This document shows positions 35,051 to 47,049 of a stretch of 64,000 nt of DNA, piece by piece; position 1 is the stretch's first letter; each line of letters opens with the position of its first letter. The stretch is from the NCBI GenBank assembly GCA_023630585.1, contig CM042541.1, positions 12,123,001 through 12,187,000 of the forward strand. The letters are read 5' to 3'. A model generated the notes under the pieces. It saw nothing but the letters and a program-made list of their open reading frames with translations, did no database searches and was not told the DNA's origin. The translations under genes and the position numbers were made by a program. This DNA comes from Cranoglanis bouderius. Taxonomy: Eukaryota; Chordata; Actinopteri; Siluriformes; Cranoglanididae.

Positions 35051-37614
35051 TGGTCCTTGGTCACAGCAAATAAGGAGGAATAGTGGCACCCTTTTTTATT
35101 GCAATGGTTATCTGAGTGCAAATGAACTGCACTGAAAATGCAGATTTTAGAAAGTATTTTGGGGGGTTCAAGCGCTGAAAGCCTATTGTTATTGTAAGGA
35201 TTTTTATTTATAGGAGTTTAAGCATGAAGTGCTGAACTTTTGAATTATCCTCACGATGGCATGTCAAAACGTTTGAAGAGGGCGTGGCCACTTTTACTTA
35301 AATGGATATAATTCTTGAATGGAATGAGATATTTTCATCAAAATCGACACACTTATGTATGATAAAAAAATGGATGGAATCCTTAGATTAATGATTATCA
35401 AAAAAAAGGTGAATGACACACGAGGGCATGTCAAAACGTTTGACGTGGGCATGGCCACTTATACTTCAATGAGTATAACTATTGATCAGAATGAGATATT
35501 TCCACCAAACTCATACATATGTATGAGCTGAATCTGATTACAAATGTAAAAAATTACTGAGTGTGACCTGTTGGTGGCGCTATAAAAGGACAAAAAATGA
35601 AATTGGCGCTAAATATGGAACTGTTGGTCTAACTGACTTGAAATTTTGCAGGAAGCGTCTTTGCCCCAGGTCCAATCAGTACCTATGAGGACACTTGTAA
35701 ATCTTGAAAAACATGGCTGCCATTGGCCAATCAATGTTCAGCAACTATTAGACAAGCTTAATAAAGTTCGATATTTCTTAATATTATCTTGCTTTTTCTC
35801 TGATTCGGGTGCTTTGCACAATCTTAAGTAATATATTTTTACGCATGTCCTTAAAGGCCCTAAAGTGCTTGAACCCTGATAATTGCTGTTTGGAGCTATA
35901 TTTATTTATATATTTATTTTCTGCCTAAAACAGATCGTGCAGACCAAACCGCTAGGCCTAGAGACTTGAATCTTTGAGGAATGGTGGTAGACCCCCAGTT
36001 TACATCGGCAAAAAGTCTCGCCCTGATCGGCCACACGGTGGTGCTACAGTGATCAAAACAAATAAATTGGCCATAACTTTTTAACTGTTTGTTGCAGTCT
36101 CAAGTGTCTTATATCAATGGAATCCTTGGGTCACCTATATCAGATTTAATTTCCACCATGAAAAATATTCTGCCATATTGGATTACTTTTGTGATCTAGT
36201 CCTAGGCTGTTCATCCAATTGGAACCAAACCTTTGCAGCAAGATTTTATGGAGTTTCATTATCAATAATTATCAAAAAAAAAAAAAAAAACTTTTTATTT
36301 GGGTCTAATTTGGAAGTACATTTATGGTCATAACATTTGAACCATGTATCCAAAATTTAAAAGCCAGACATCCCTGGATTCCTTGGGTCAGGATGAGTTC
36401 AACTCAATGACATCAACTTCTGCCTAATTAGATTTTCTGCTATCTTGGATTTTGTCAAAAACAGTTTTTCACTACTCCTCCTACAAATTTTGTCCAATCA
36501 TCACAAAAATTGGCACACATCATCTTCAGAGGAAGCCTCACAAAAGTTATCAAACAGATTTTTAATAATCCAAACGGTTTGCTCATAATGGGCCAACGAA
36601 TCTGCCAGTGATGCCACCAAACAGGAAATGAGGCTGTATCTCAGCAATAACTTTGCGCAGTGACACGAAACTTGGTAGTCGACTTCAGGACCATGACCTG
36701 AGGCTATGCAACAAATTTCATGCCAGCGCCACCTACAGCTTAAAAGTAACAATAACATGCTAAAAAATGCATACATCTTACTGCCATTTTTGCTACTCCT
36801 ACTTCAAACTATGATCAATGTTCACCAAATAATCTTGAGACCCATCTGAACAAAAGTTATCAAAGGAACTCTGATATTCAAAACTGTTCTCCTTGTGTCA
36901 TGCCGACAACAATGATACCAATTATGCCATGGTCAGCTGAAATTCTGGTCCACCATTTTAAATTTTCTAAAACATTTTCTAGTTTTTTGAACTATGGAAT
37001 TCCAGTAGATTAGTCAAACCGTTCTCCAATAACACGCAAACGAATTTGACTGTGAGTATGCCAAACTGGACATGAGGCTATATCTCCATAACGCTTTAGC
37101 CTATTCAGACCAAACTTAGTATATATGTCAGTCATCATGACTTGAGGGTGCCTGTACAGTTTCAGAACAGAGCTACTTAGTGTTTACAAGATATGAAAAA
37201 AAGCATATTTTTGCTTATAACTCCTGAGCAGTTTGTCATAAAATCATGACCTGCTAAAATCATGCTTGCTTTATATCCTTACGTCGCCACTGTTGTGCTT
37301 GGCCCTGTAATTGCTGCTTTGAACTCCTCCTAGAGCGTTTGTCTGATTTTCACGAAAATCGAATCAGATCATCTCCAATCATGCCAACAAAAAGTTGTAG
37401 AATTCAACTTGATTTGCCAAACTGTTCTCGAATGACAGAAAAACAAATCTGACAACGAGCACGCCGAAATGGATGTGAAGCTGTATCTCCATAACACTTT
37501 AGCCTATTCAGACCAAACTTAGTATATGTCATAGTTACCATGACTTGAGGGTAACTGCACAGTTCCAGAACAGCGCCACTTAGTGTTTACGAGACCTGAA
37601 ACATGTGATTTTGT

Positions 37615-38890
37615 AGCAGGTCGGCCAAACCCCAGAACAGCACCGTCAGTGCTTCCGGTCGCCGACCTTCAGCGAGATAGGCCGTCCGTTTGCATTCACC
37701 CAGAAGCTCCCAGACACCTACCGGAGGTGGTTGCTGGCTGAGGGATGTGACCGACCTTGTGCTGCTGGAGCAGTTCATTGCCCGACTTCCAGAAGGGACG
37801 GCGGAGTGGGTCCAGTGCCATCCAGTACATACCACACGTTGGTGGATTCAGGCTGTAACCAGACCTCAATTCACCAATGCTTGGTTCAAGGGGAGGCACT
37901 GGGGAATGCACGTTTGGTGAAGGTGAGGTGTGTGCATGGGGATGTTCATGAATACGTGATAGTGCCGATTGTCATAAAATTTCGGGGGCGAAAAAATATA
38001 GTGGAGGCAGCAGTTAGTCCTCGCCTCACCCATCCACTAATTTTGGGGACAAACTGGTTGGGGTTTCAAGCGTTAGCTAGAGAAATGTTTGTGGATGGGT
38101 CTTGCAGTAGTGGGAAATGGTGTGGAATGTGCACAGCATTGGCTGGAGAGGCGGTGCTAGGGCTGTCACCATCAGCTCCACAACAGGGAGACATCGAGAG
38201 TGGGGGGAGCTTCACTCCTACCCTCTTGGCAGGGATTCCCCACAGGGATGTTCCCTTGGAGCAGTCACATGACAAGACCCTTAGGCACGCCTTCAACCAA
38301 GTGAGAGTAATCGATGGTCAGCAGATTCAGCCCAATGTTGTGCTCTCTCTCCACTATTTTTTGATTATTAAGGATAAATTATATCGAGTGATGCAGGGCA
38401 CTCATACTCATGAAGAAATGACTCAATTATTGGTTCCGAGGAGGCGTAGGAAATTGTTGTTTCAGACGGCTCACCATAATCCAATGGCGGGGCATTTAGG
38501 GCAAGTTAAGACACTGGACCATCTCATGACCCGCTTTAATTGGCCAGGCATTCGCTGCGATGTTTGCAGGTGGTGTGCAGCATGTCACGAATGTCTGCTG
38601 GTGAATCTGCCAACCACTCCAAAAGCGCCGTTGCGCCCACTCCCATTAATTGAGGTCCCCTTTATAATAATTGGTATGGACCTCGTTGGGCCGTTAGATC
38701 GATCTACAAGAGGGCATCACTTTGTGATAGTTTTAATGGATCACGCAATGCAATACCCAGAAGCAGTGCCTCTCCGCAATATCTCCGCATGGAATGTTGC
38801 GAATGATCCCAAAAGAGATCCTGACTGATCAGGGCAAATCTTTTCTATCGCAAACACTACATGAGCTTTACGAATTGCTGGGGATTAAAT
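37615..38890 (+). mobile_element. Gypsy-type (Gmr1-like) fragment: gag end, protease, integrase
   Basis: Plus strand. The gag end (SCAN-like) DLVLLEQFIARLPEGTAEWV lies at about 37,749-37,808. The protease follows with the active site VDSGCNQTSIHQ at about 37,845 and LILGTNWLGFQALAREMFVD at 38,040. After about 100 residues comes an integrase with a zinc-binding HHCC motif (HHNPMAGHLG ... CRWCAACHEC) and the start of the DDE core IGMDLVGPLDRSTRGHHFVI. A one-base shift near 38,800 leads to PKEILTDQGKSFLSQTLHEL, containing the second Asp. No reverse transcriptase lies between protease and integrase. The first frame is open for 365 codons. Confidence 0.82.
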
Positions 38891-38965
38891 AGAATAGGAT
38901 AGAATAGAATACCTTTATTGTCATTGAACAACTGTACAACAAAATTTAGTTTATTGTCATTTTTT
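38891..38965. repeat. AGAATAGGAT microsatellite and short TTTATTGTCATT repeat
   Basis: An AGAATA-rich run is followed by ACCTTTATTGTCATTGAACA and a few dozen bases that occur as tails of fish retroposons. It interrupts the gypsy integrase between its DDE core and its C-terminal part. Confidence 0.65.
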
Positions 38966-39425
38966 GTACGGAAGAAAGAGACACAGCGTGCTCGACATCA
39001 TTCGGGAAAATTGGGAGGAGGGACCTTCAAACAGAAAAAAACGAAATTCAGCATGTTCTTGACCTGAGAACAAAACTCCACCTTAAGCGACATAACACAG
39101 GAGAATTTGCTACAGGCGCAAGGACGTCAATCCAGGCTGTATTACAGGGGTGCTTGGCTACGAGAGTTCACACCAGGAGATAGTGCTCATTTTGCTACCC
39201 GCATCGAGCTCTAAATTACTCACCAAGTGGCAAGGGCCCTTTGAGGTCACTCAGCGAGTCGGGGACATCGACTATGAAGTAAGGCGAACGGATAGAGGTG
39301 GGGTATGGCAGATTTGCCACCTTAACTTCCTCAAACCATGGAGGGAGATGGTTTCCGTGGCTTTGGCGATGGTTGTTCCAGACAGGGAGGAGCTAGGATC
39401 AGAAGTGAATCTAGAAACGGTGAAT
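38966..39425 (+). mobile_element. Gypsy fragment continued: integrase C-terminal region
   Basis: The plus strand in mixed frames reads DLRTKLHLKRHNTGEFATGA, then EFTPGDSAHFATRIEL in one frame and LLPASSSKLLTKWQGPFEVT in another. QRVGDIDYEVRRTDRGGVWQ then ICHLNFLKPWREM follows at about 39,255-39,350. KWQGPFEV...YEV is the GPY/F-type module at the integrase C-terminus. The expected catalytic Glu and middle part of the core are missing between this piece and the previous one. Confidence 0.75.
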
Positions 39426-42400
39426 TTTCCTAAAAACCTACATTTTCAAACTCGTCCTAGACCGTTCACCCAATTTTGACGAAATTCGTAAGAGATCATC
39501 TACAGACCATGTCGGCAAAAATTTATCAAAGGCTTTTTGATAAAACAAACCGTTCTTAAATAAAGTGTGGACGAATTTGATTTTGATGAGAGGCAATCTC
39601 TGTAGTGCATTAGCATATTCAGACCAAACTTAGTATCTGTCATTGGTATCATGACTTGAGGGTACCTGCATTGTTTTGGAACAAAAATTACAATGCAATT
39701 AAAAAAATACTAACATCTTTTGAATAATTTTACCTATTATAATGAAACTGGTTTTTACAGATTACATGAGTCATGCCGAGAACAGTGATACCCATTACGC
39801 CATAGTCGGTCAAACTTGCTGTCCGCCATTTTGAATTTGTTTAAAAACTACTTTTTCGCAGTCCTCCTAGGCCGTTGGCCTGATTTTCACCTAATTTGAT
39901 TCAGATCATCTTCATGCCATGACAGCAAAAGTTATCAAAAGCCTCATTTAGCCTTTTTGTGCTTGGCCCCTTAACTGCTGCTTGCAGCTATATTTATTAT
40001 TATTCTGCTCAAGTCTATGGCAGCCCATAGAACCATACATAGGAAAGTTATGAAATTTGGCACACAGATATGGGGACAGTCTGACAGTCTCATGTTACTT
40101 GAGCAAATTTGGAGCCACTATCGTGAACCCTCTAGCGCCACCAACAGCTCAAAGTTGCACTCATGTTTATGCTAATAAATTTTGAACCGTAAGGGCTAGA
40201 GTCGAATGTATACCATGCCCACTAGATGTTCCGCCATTTTGAAATTTCTGAAAAACATACTTTTTCAAACTTGTCCTAGATGGTTCACTGGACCTTAACC
40301 AAATTTGAAAGAGATCATCTTCAGACCATGCTGGCAAAGACTTGTCAAAAGCTTTTTGATAGACCAAACCATTTTCAAATAAGGCACAAATAAATTTGAA
40401 GGCCAGCATGCTGAAATGGACGTGAGGCTATACCTCCATAACACTTTAGCACATTAAGACCAAACTTAGGATATGTCATAGCGATCATGACTTGAGGATA
40501 CCTGCACAGTTTTGGGATAGCAAAAATCAAAAATTATAATGCAATTTCAAAAAATGCTAACAGCTTTTGATTACTTTTGCCTATTGTCTAGACTTGCTAG
40601 ATTCCTTGGCTCATGAGAACAATAATAGCTGTCCGCTATTTTGAAATGCTTTGAAAACCTACTTTTTCGAATAAGATCATCTTCACACTATGCTGACAAA
40701 AAGTTATCAAAAGCTTTTTGATAAACAAAACCATTCTCAAATAATGTGCGGACAAATTCAATGTTGATGGAAATGATGGCAAACACCTAGTGTTCACAAG
40801 ATATGAAAAACTCATAATTTTGCTTATAACTTTTGAGCGGTTTGTAATAAATTCATGACCATGCTAAAATCATACTTGCTTATGTCCTTACTTTGCCTCT
40901 GTTGTGCTTGGCCCCATAATTGCTGCTTGCAGCTATATCTATTATCACTATCATTATTATTAATATTATTATTATTATTACTATTTTTCCCTAAAAATGT
41001 CTTGGCGTCAGAGACTGTAAATTGTAGAGACACCAAACTTGGTGAGATGATCAGAAATCCCACCATTACTCAGGCGCATTGACACATCCGTTGGATACTA
41101 GGTTGCGCAATAATATGCACTTTTGCATTTTGGTTCATAACTCTGGAACCGTAAGGGCTAGAAATTCTTTGTTTCTCTGAATCCTTGAGTCATGGCCTAC
41201 AAAACGTATATCTCCGATTTCATTTTCATCATAAAAACTTTTACGCCATTTTGCGTTTTTTGAAAAACCTACTTGTTGAAATTTGTCCTAGGCCGTTCAT
41301 CAGATTCCCATGAAACTTGTCTTGCATCATCCCCGGACCTTCATGACAAAACTTATTGAAAGAATTTTGATTCATCGAAGCATTGCAAAGATATGTTAAT
41401 TAATTGGTCAGTCAATGCTCATTTTTACAAATTGATCTATATCTGCTGAATGCAATGTCCAAAATTAACCAAACTTGATACACATAGACAACTAAGGTCA
41501 CACAACAAGTTGCGTCAAATTCTGACCATGGGGGCACTAAAACTGAAAAACCACTATAATCCATGTGATTAATTTTTGCTAATAACTCTGCATCCGTGCA
41601 TGCTAGCATATAATTCTTGCTTACTTTGAACCCTTGCATCACGTGCTACAAAATGTCTATATAATTAATTTTTATAAAAATTTAACTAAAAAAAACCCTA
41701 CTTTTTTTAGCTCGTCCTAGGCCGTTTGTCTGATTCACCAAAAAAAAGAGATACTCCAGACAAAAACTTATCAAAAGAATTATGATTCATGGAATCTTTG
41801 AAGAGATATATAGACCCATATATTTGTGGGTGTGGCAAATAATAACTAAGTGGCTTATTTCTAGTGAACGCAATGTCCAAACTTCATGAATCTTGGTACA
41901 CATGGACAGCAGTCTGAGAAAACTTGCCAAATTTCTGATAGTCGGGGGTCTAACAGCAAATTCTATATTATCAGCCATTTATCTCAATGAGAATGACAGA
42001 TGAGGGCTGTAATGCTAATGTTGCCCACAAGAGGGAGCCACAGGATAATAAATATTTTTAAGTCTAATCTTTTTCCATCACTTTCCATCTTTTTACTCAT
42101 GTCCCAATAATTGCTGCTTGCAGATATATTGCCCTAAAACTGATCGGGCAGACCAAACGTAAGGCCTACAGACTTGAACATTTAAGGAACGGTAGTAGTC
42201 TATAACTGGCTATAACTCTTGAATGGAATGAGATATTTTCACCAAAACGGACACACTTATGTATGGGCCCAATCTGAGGACATATGTAAAAAAAAATGCC
42301 TGAGTGTGGCCAGTTGGCACTATAACAGGAAAAACATTTGGCTCTAACTATGGAACTGTTGGTTTTGGACGCATTGTCTTTGTTCAAGGTCCAATCTGAG

Positions 42401-42596
42401 TTTATGAAGACATTTGAGGATGTCGCAAAACATGGCAGCCTTCAGCCAATTAAATTTCACCAGCTATTAGACAAGGTTAATAAAATTAATGAAACTTGGT
42501 GAACCTGTTTTCCTCTTGGTCCCAGAGGTCTTTGAGAAATTTGAAACTGATCGGCCACTGGGGGGCGCCATCACGTTTTATATACTGCAATGTTTC

Positions 42597-42690
42597 ACAC
42601 AATTCAATTAAGTTTCATTTGTATAGCGCTTTTAACAATGGACATTGTCCGAAAGCAGCTTTACAGAAATATATAAATACACAAACACAA
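42597..42690. repeat. Short interspersed repeat (TTGTATAGCGCTTTTAACAA)
   Basis: TTGTATAGCGCTTTTAACAA followed by AAAGCAGCTTTACAGAAATA. A second, longer copy lies at 44,505-44,660. This is a repeat I recognise as widespread in fish introns; I cannot assign its class. Confidence 0.65.
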
Positions 42691-44129
42691 GTGATTCATA
42701 CTATTTGAAAAAGCTGTTGATTCTGAACAAGTTTGCCTCAGGAACCATTGGTGTCATTCAAATCGTTCATTAAATATGAGATTTTTTTTTTTTTTTAAAT
42801 ACTTTTGCAAACTAGTCCTTGGTTTTTTGGTCAACTGAAATAACACCAGTGCAGCAAAAAACTATAGTTATCTATAACTATTGATAGGAACGAGATACGT
42901 ATGTATGGTCAGATATAAAAAAAAAATACTGAGTGTGACCAGTTGGCGCTATAACAGGTCAAAACCTGAACGTATTCTCTGGTAAAACTGATTGTGGAGC
43001 CCAAACTGTAAGGCCTAGAGACATGAAACTTGGTGGGATGGTAGTACTATTGCTTGCTACTCAGGCACAAGGACTCGCCGCGATCAGCCACACGGTGGCG
43101 CTACAGTGATCAAAAGAAAAAATGTTACAAAATTCGCCATAATTTTTGAACTGTTTGTCACAGACTCAAGTGTCTTATAAAATCTTGTATCGTTGGGTCA
43201 GGACAAACAAAAACTATATCTTCGATTTCATTTCTACCATGAAAAATGTAATATTGGCCGTCCTAAGCCATTCATCCGATTGGAATCAAACCAGTGCAGA
43301 AAGATCCACTGGAGTCCCATTATGAATAATTATTTTTTTTTAAATAATAATAACTTTTGATTTAACCTCATGATGGCACGTCAAGATTTTTGAAGTTGGC
43401 TAACTCTTGAATGTAATGAGATATTTTCACCAAACTTGGGACACTTATGTATGGGCTCAATCTGCATAGAAGAGAGTGTAACTTCAGTAGCAATATAGCA
43501 TTGTACATTTGTATTATTATCTATAAATACAATAACTTCCTTAATGTACATTCTTGTAAAAAGTTGAAGGTACCATTTTTGTCAGATTTGTTAGATTACT
43601 GTAAGCAAAAACAGCTGCCAATAGGATATGGAACAAATTGCGCCTACATAGCTTTACAAAGTTTAGTGCTCAGCCCCATAATGATGCTTGCAGCTTTATT
43701 AAGGGACGAGTAACAATGATCTAAGTCATCTATAGTGTTAGTTGGCAAGGCCAAGCAACCAATGTGCAAGGCACCCATAGTCTTTGTTGCCATTTTTTTT
43801 ATTAGGGGCCAAGCACTGAAGGTACAAGGTACCTATTGTGTTTCTATGTTTTCTTTTTTAGGGGCAGAGCACCAAAGGTGAAAGGCACCTATTGTGGTTC
43901 TATGTTATGTTCTTATTAGAGCTGAAAACTTTGACTATGTCAGCCATATTGATCGCCCACCATTTTGAATGATGTCAAACTGTTTTTTACTACTTGTCCT
44001 ACAAATTATGTGCGATTTACATCAAATTTAGCTCATATCATCTTCCAACCAGTCTGCATTGTAGTGGGTCTGTGAATGTGCGGCTCACCGATTCTGGGTG
44101 CTTGGCCACCTAAAATGCTGCTTGCAGTT

Positions 44130-44158
44130 TTAATTATTATTATTAATATTAATAATAT

Positions 44159-44229
<71 letters not shown>

Positions 44230-44230
44230 G
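44130..44230. repeat. ATT microsatellite
   Basis: About 30 ATT / AAT units. It gives an isoleucine-rich frame on the minus strand that is not a gene. Confidence 0.95.
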
Positions 44231-44504
44231 GGATTCAAGCACAAAGTGCTGACATTCACATACCTCAAAAAACATGGCCGCCATTGGCCAATTACATTGC
44301 AGCAGCTATTAGAGAAGGTTAACAAATGCCTCTCGGAATGAAATTACGAAATTTGGTGGACCTGTTTGCCTCTTGGTCCCAGTGAAGGACAATTGTTTGA
44401 ACTCCTTAGATCAATAATTATCAAAAAAAAATTTAACTTTTAATTTACCCTCATGAGGGCACATCAAAACATTTGAAGTGGGCGTGGCCACTTTTACTTA
44501 AATT

Positions 44505-44660
44505 CAATTCAATTTTATTAGTATAGTGCTTTTAACAATAGACACCGTCACAAAGCAGCTTTACAGAGATACATAAATTTCAAATCGATAAATTTATCCC
44601 CAATGAGCAAGCCAGTGGCGACGGTGGCAAGGAAAAACTCCCTGAGACAACATGAGGAAA
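44505..44660. repeat. Short interspersed repeat, longer copy
   Basis: AATTCAATTCAATTTTATTA, then GTATAGTGCTTTTAACAATA, AAAGCAGCTTTACAGAGATA and GACGGTGGCAAGGAAAAACT. It is related to 42,597-42,690 and inserted in the larger array. Confidence 0.65.
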
Positions 44661-45907
44661 ATGGCTATAACTCTTGAATGAAATGAGATATTTTCACCAC
44701 ACTTGGGACACTTACAGTGCCCTCCACTAATAATGGTACACCTGATCGGCCACAGTGATCAAAACAAGAAAAATTACAAAAATGGCCATTAACTTTTGAA
44801 CTGTTTTAAACTGTTCTTCAAAACGTTATGTTTATGTATGGGCCCAATCTGAGGACACATAAAAATTACTGAGTGTCGACCAGTTGGTGCCACTATAACA
44901 GGAAAATAAATTGCTCCAAGTAACTTGAAAATTTGCATGCAGTGTCTTTGTCAAAGGTCCAATCAATATGTGAGGACAATCGCGTATCTTGAAAAACATG
45001 TCCACCATCAGCCAATTAAATTTCAGCAGCTATTAGACAAGGTTAACAAAGGGCGATTGGAACAAAACTTGATTGAATCTTGGCTCCAGAGGTCTGTGAA
45101 AAATCTGAAACTAATTGGCCACTGAGGGACGCTATCAAGTTTTTCATGCACATAAATGGTTCTGTATACCCCAGCGTTTCACACAAACACAAATAATTCA
45201 TACCATTTGATGGAGCTCCTCATTCTGAACAACGTTTCCTCAAGAACCACTGGAGTCAGTCAAATTGTTCATTAAATATTTGTGATTAATTAAAAAACAT
45301 ACTTTCAGAAACTCGTCCTAGGTTTTTCGCTCAACCAAAATAAAACCAGTGCAGGACAATTGTTTGGACTCACTGTGACATTTTTTGGACTTAGATCATT
45401 AATTATCAAAAAAGTTTAACTGTTGATTCATCGCTATGATGGCAGGCAAAAACTTTTGAAGAGGGTGTGGCCACTTTTATTGAAATGGCTAGAACTCTTG
45501 AACTGAATGAGATATTTTCACCAAACTTGGCACACTTATGTATCGGTTCAATGTGAAGTCACAGCCACAAAATGGCAAAGCTTGGCCACGTTGTGGTGCT
45601 ATAACAGGACAAAACATGAAATTGGCACTAAATATGAAACCACTGGTCCAATCGTCTTTGTCCAAGGTCCCATCAGTGTTGATGCCATAGATCATATTAT
45701 TTGATTGACTATTACCAGTTTTTAAATGTTAATGGCATCTTCTCTAAGCATACAAGTTTAGTGTTCCACAAAGAAAAGGAAAAACATTCCTTCAAAAGGA
45801 AAAAAATCCTAGGGACACACACTGCTGTTATCAAACAGGAAATTCCCAAAACCTTTAACAAGCCTATATAAATAATCTTTTCAAAAGGATGACCATTGGT
45901 ATTTTTT

Positions 45908-46983
45908 TAGGGCTGCAACAACTAATCGATAAAATCGATAATAATCAATAATTAAAATAATTGACAACAAAAACAGTACCGCTTAGTTGGGTCTGTGATT
46001 TCACTGTGGATAACCCCATCAGTGACATCACTTCACAATGGTGAAAAACGCATTTCTATGAATAAAACACATCTGAAAAACAGCGGAGGTCACAGAGTGA
46101 GCTGCTGCAGGAAAAGTGCACAATCCAGGTTGTCCAAAACGAGAATGTTTTATATTACGCGCTTCAAACAAACTCGTAAGTGTATTAACATGGCTTGTCG
46201 TGTGCTGTTTTAATGTGTTCCAGACATGTTTTCCTCAGCACAGAAACAACATTTTTACGTTTATATCCTTATCTGTAAATGTTAGAAATTCACACCAGTA
46301 TTTCATTTTACATAAGGGCTCGTCCAGACAGCAAGTGAGTCTCCATTAAACTTCACTGAATGAGCGTGAATCTGCTAATGCGCGTCAATCAAACAGTGCG
46401 CAATAACTCTGACTAAAATATTCATTTTGATCAAATATGTTGTTTGATGCTACATTTAGAAACAAAAGTAATTGTGTTTTTTTATGAGAGCAGTAACTGT
46501 AATGGGGTTATAGCATGTAATTGTATATAAATGTAAGAAGTGTCACATTTACAGAATGAAGTAACATGCTACTGTGTTCAAATGAGTGAATGTGTGTGTT
46601 CCTGCAGAACATTCAACCTCTTACCAGTTAACACTTAGTTTGTGCATTTGTTTTTCTTTTTTAGCATTTTTAATACAGTGATTTAACTTCTGCTTTAAGG
46701 CTTGTGGACAATCTGTTTTTTTGTTTTCAAAATATAATGTTAATATATATTTTTTTTAATCCTTTGCACAATGTATAGCATAGCCCACATAGATACATTT
46801 AATACCTTTTTCATAGCCTTCAATTTGCACAATGTTTGAAGGACAACATTGGGCAGAATGTGAAATGTTTTTTCGAAAAAATACAGAAAATAAAAATTGG
46901 TCCTTTAATCCAACTAATCGATTAATCGAAGAAATAATCAACAGATTAATCGATTATCAAAATAATCGTTAGTTGCAGCCCTA
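45908..46983. mobile_element. Non-autonomous hAT-type element (TAGGGCTGCAAC ends)
   Basis: 1,076 bp with the end TAGGGCTGCAACAACTAATC and the inverse at the right (TCGTTAGTTGCAGCCCTA). Both subterminal regions are packed with ATCGAT / ATAATCGATTA motifs. The flanks are GTATTTTT after the right end and GTATTTTTTT before the left end, compatible with an 8-bp duplication followed by T-slippage. No transposase frame was recognised inside. Confidence 0.75.
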
Positions 46984-47049
46984 GTATTTTTAGAGATTTT
47001 TACAGCTTTTTACAGATCAGTAAAATTCTGAAAGGTATATAGTGCTATA

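Larger units (their letters stand above)
35051..45710. repeat. 10 kb array of diverged fish repeats with GGGGCCAAGCAC end motif
   Basis: The stretch repeats a small set of phrases many times: GGGCGTGGCCACTTTTACTT, CGTCCTAGGCCGTTC, ACCAAACTTAGTATATGTCA, CATGACTTGAGGGTA, GCGCTATAACAGG, GCTGCTTGCAGCTATAT. The unit edges carry GTGCTTGGCCCC (37,295; 39,959; 40,904; variants at 43,668 and 44,098) or its complement GGGGCCAAGCAC (43,805, with a variant at 43,861). I read it as several nested or tandem copies of one non-coding fish repeat with inverted ends. No gene is apparent; the small frames are artefacts. Confidence 0.75.

Noticed and set aside
38066..38296. Minus-strand frame inside the gypsy fragment
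   Set aside because: It is the complement of the protease-integrase frame, whose motifs are clear on the plus strand.
37731..38828. A 365-codon open frame as a domesticated host gene
   Set aside because: It joins gag, protease and integrase parts, lacks the integrase Glu region in frame, and is interrupted by a microsatellite and repeat; it is a retrotransposon fragment.
44033..44284. Isoleucine-rich frame of 83 codons on the minus strand
   Set aside because: It reads through an ATT microsatellite and repeat sequence.
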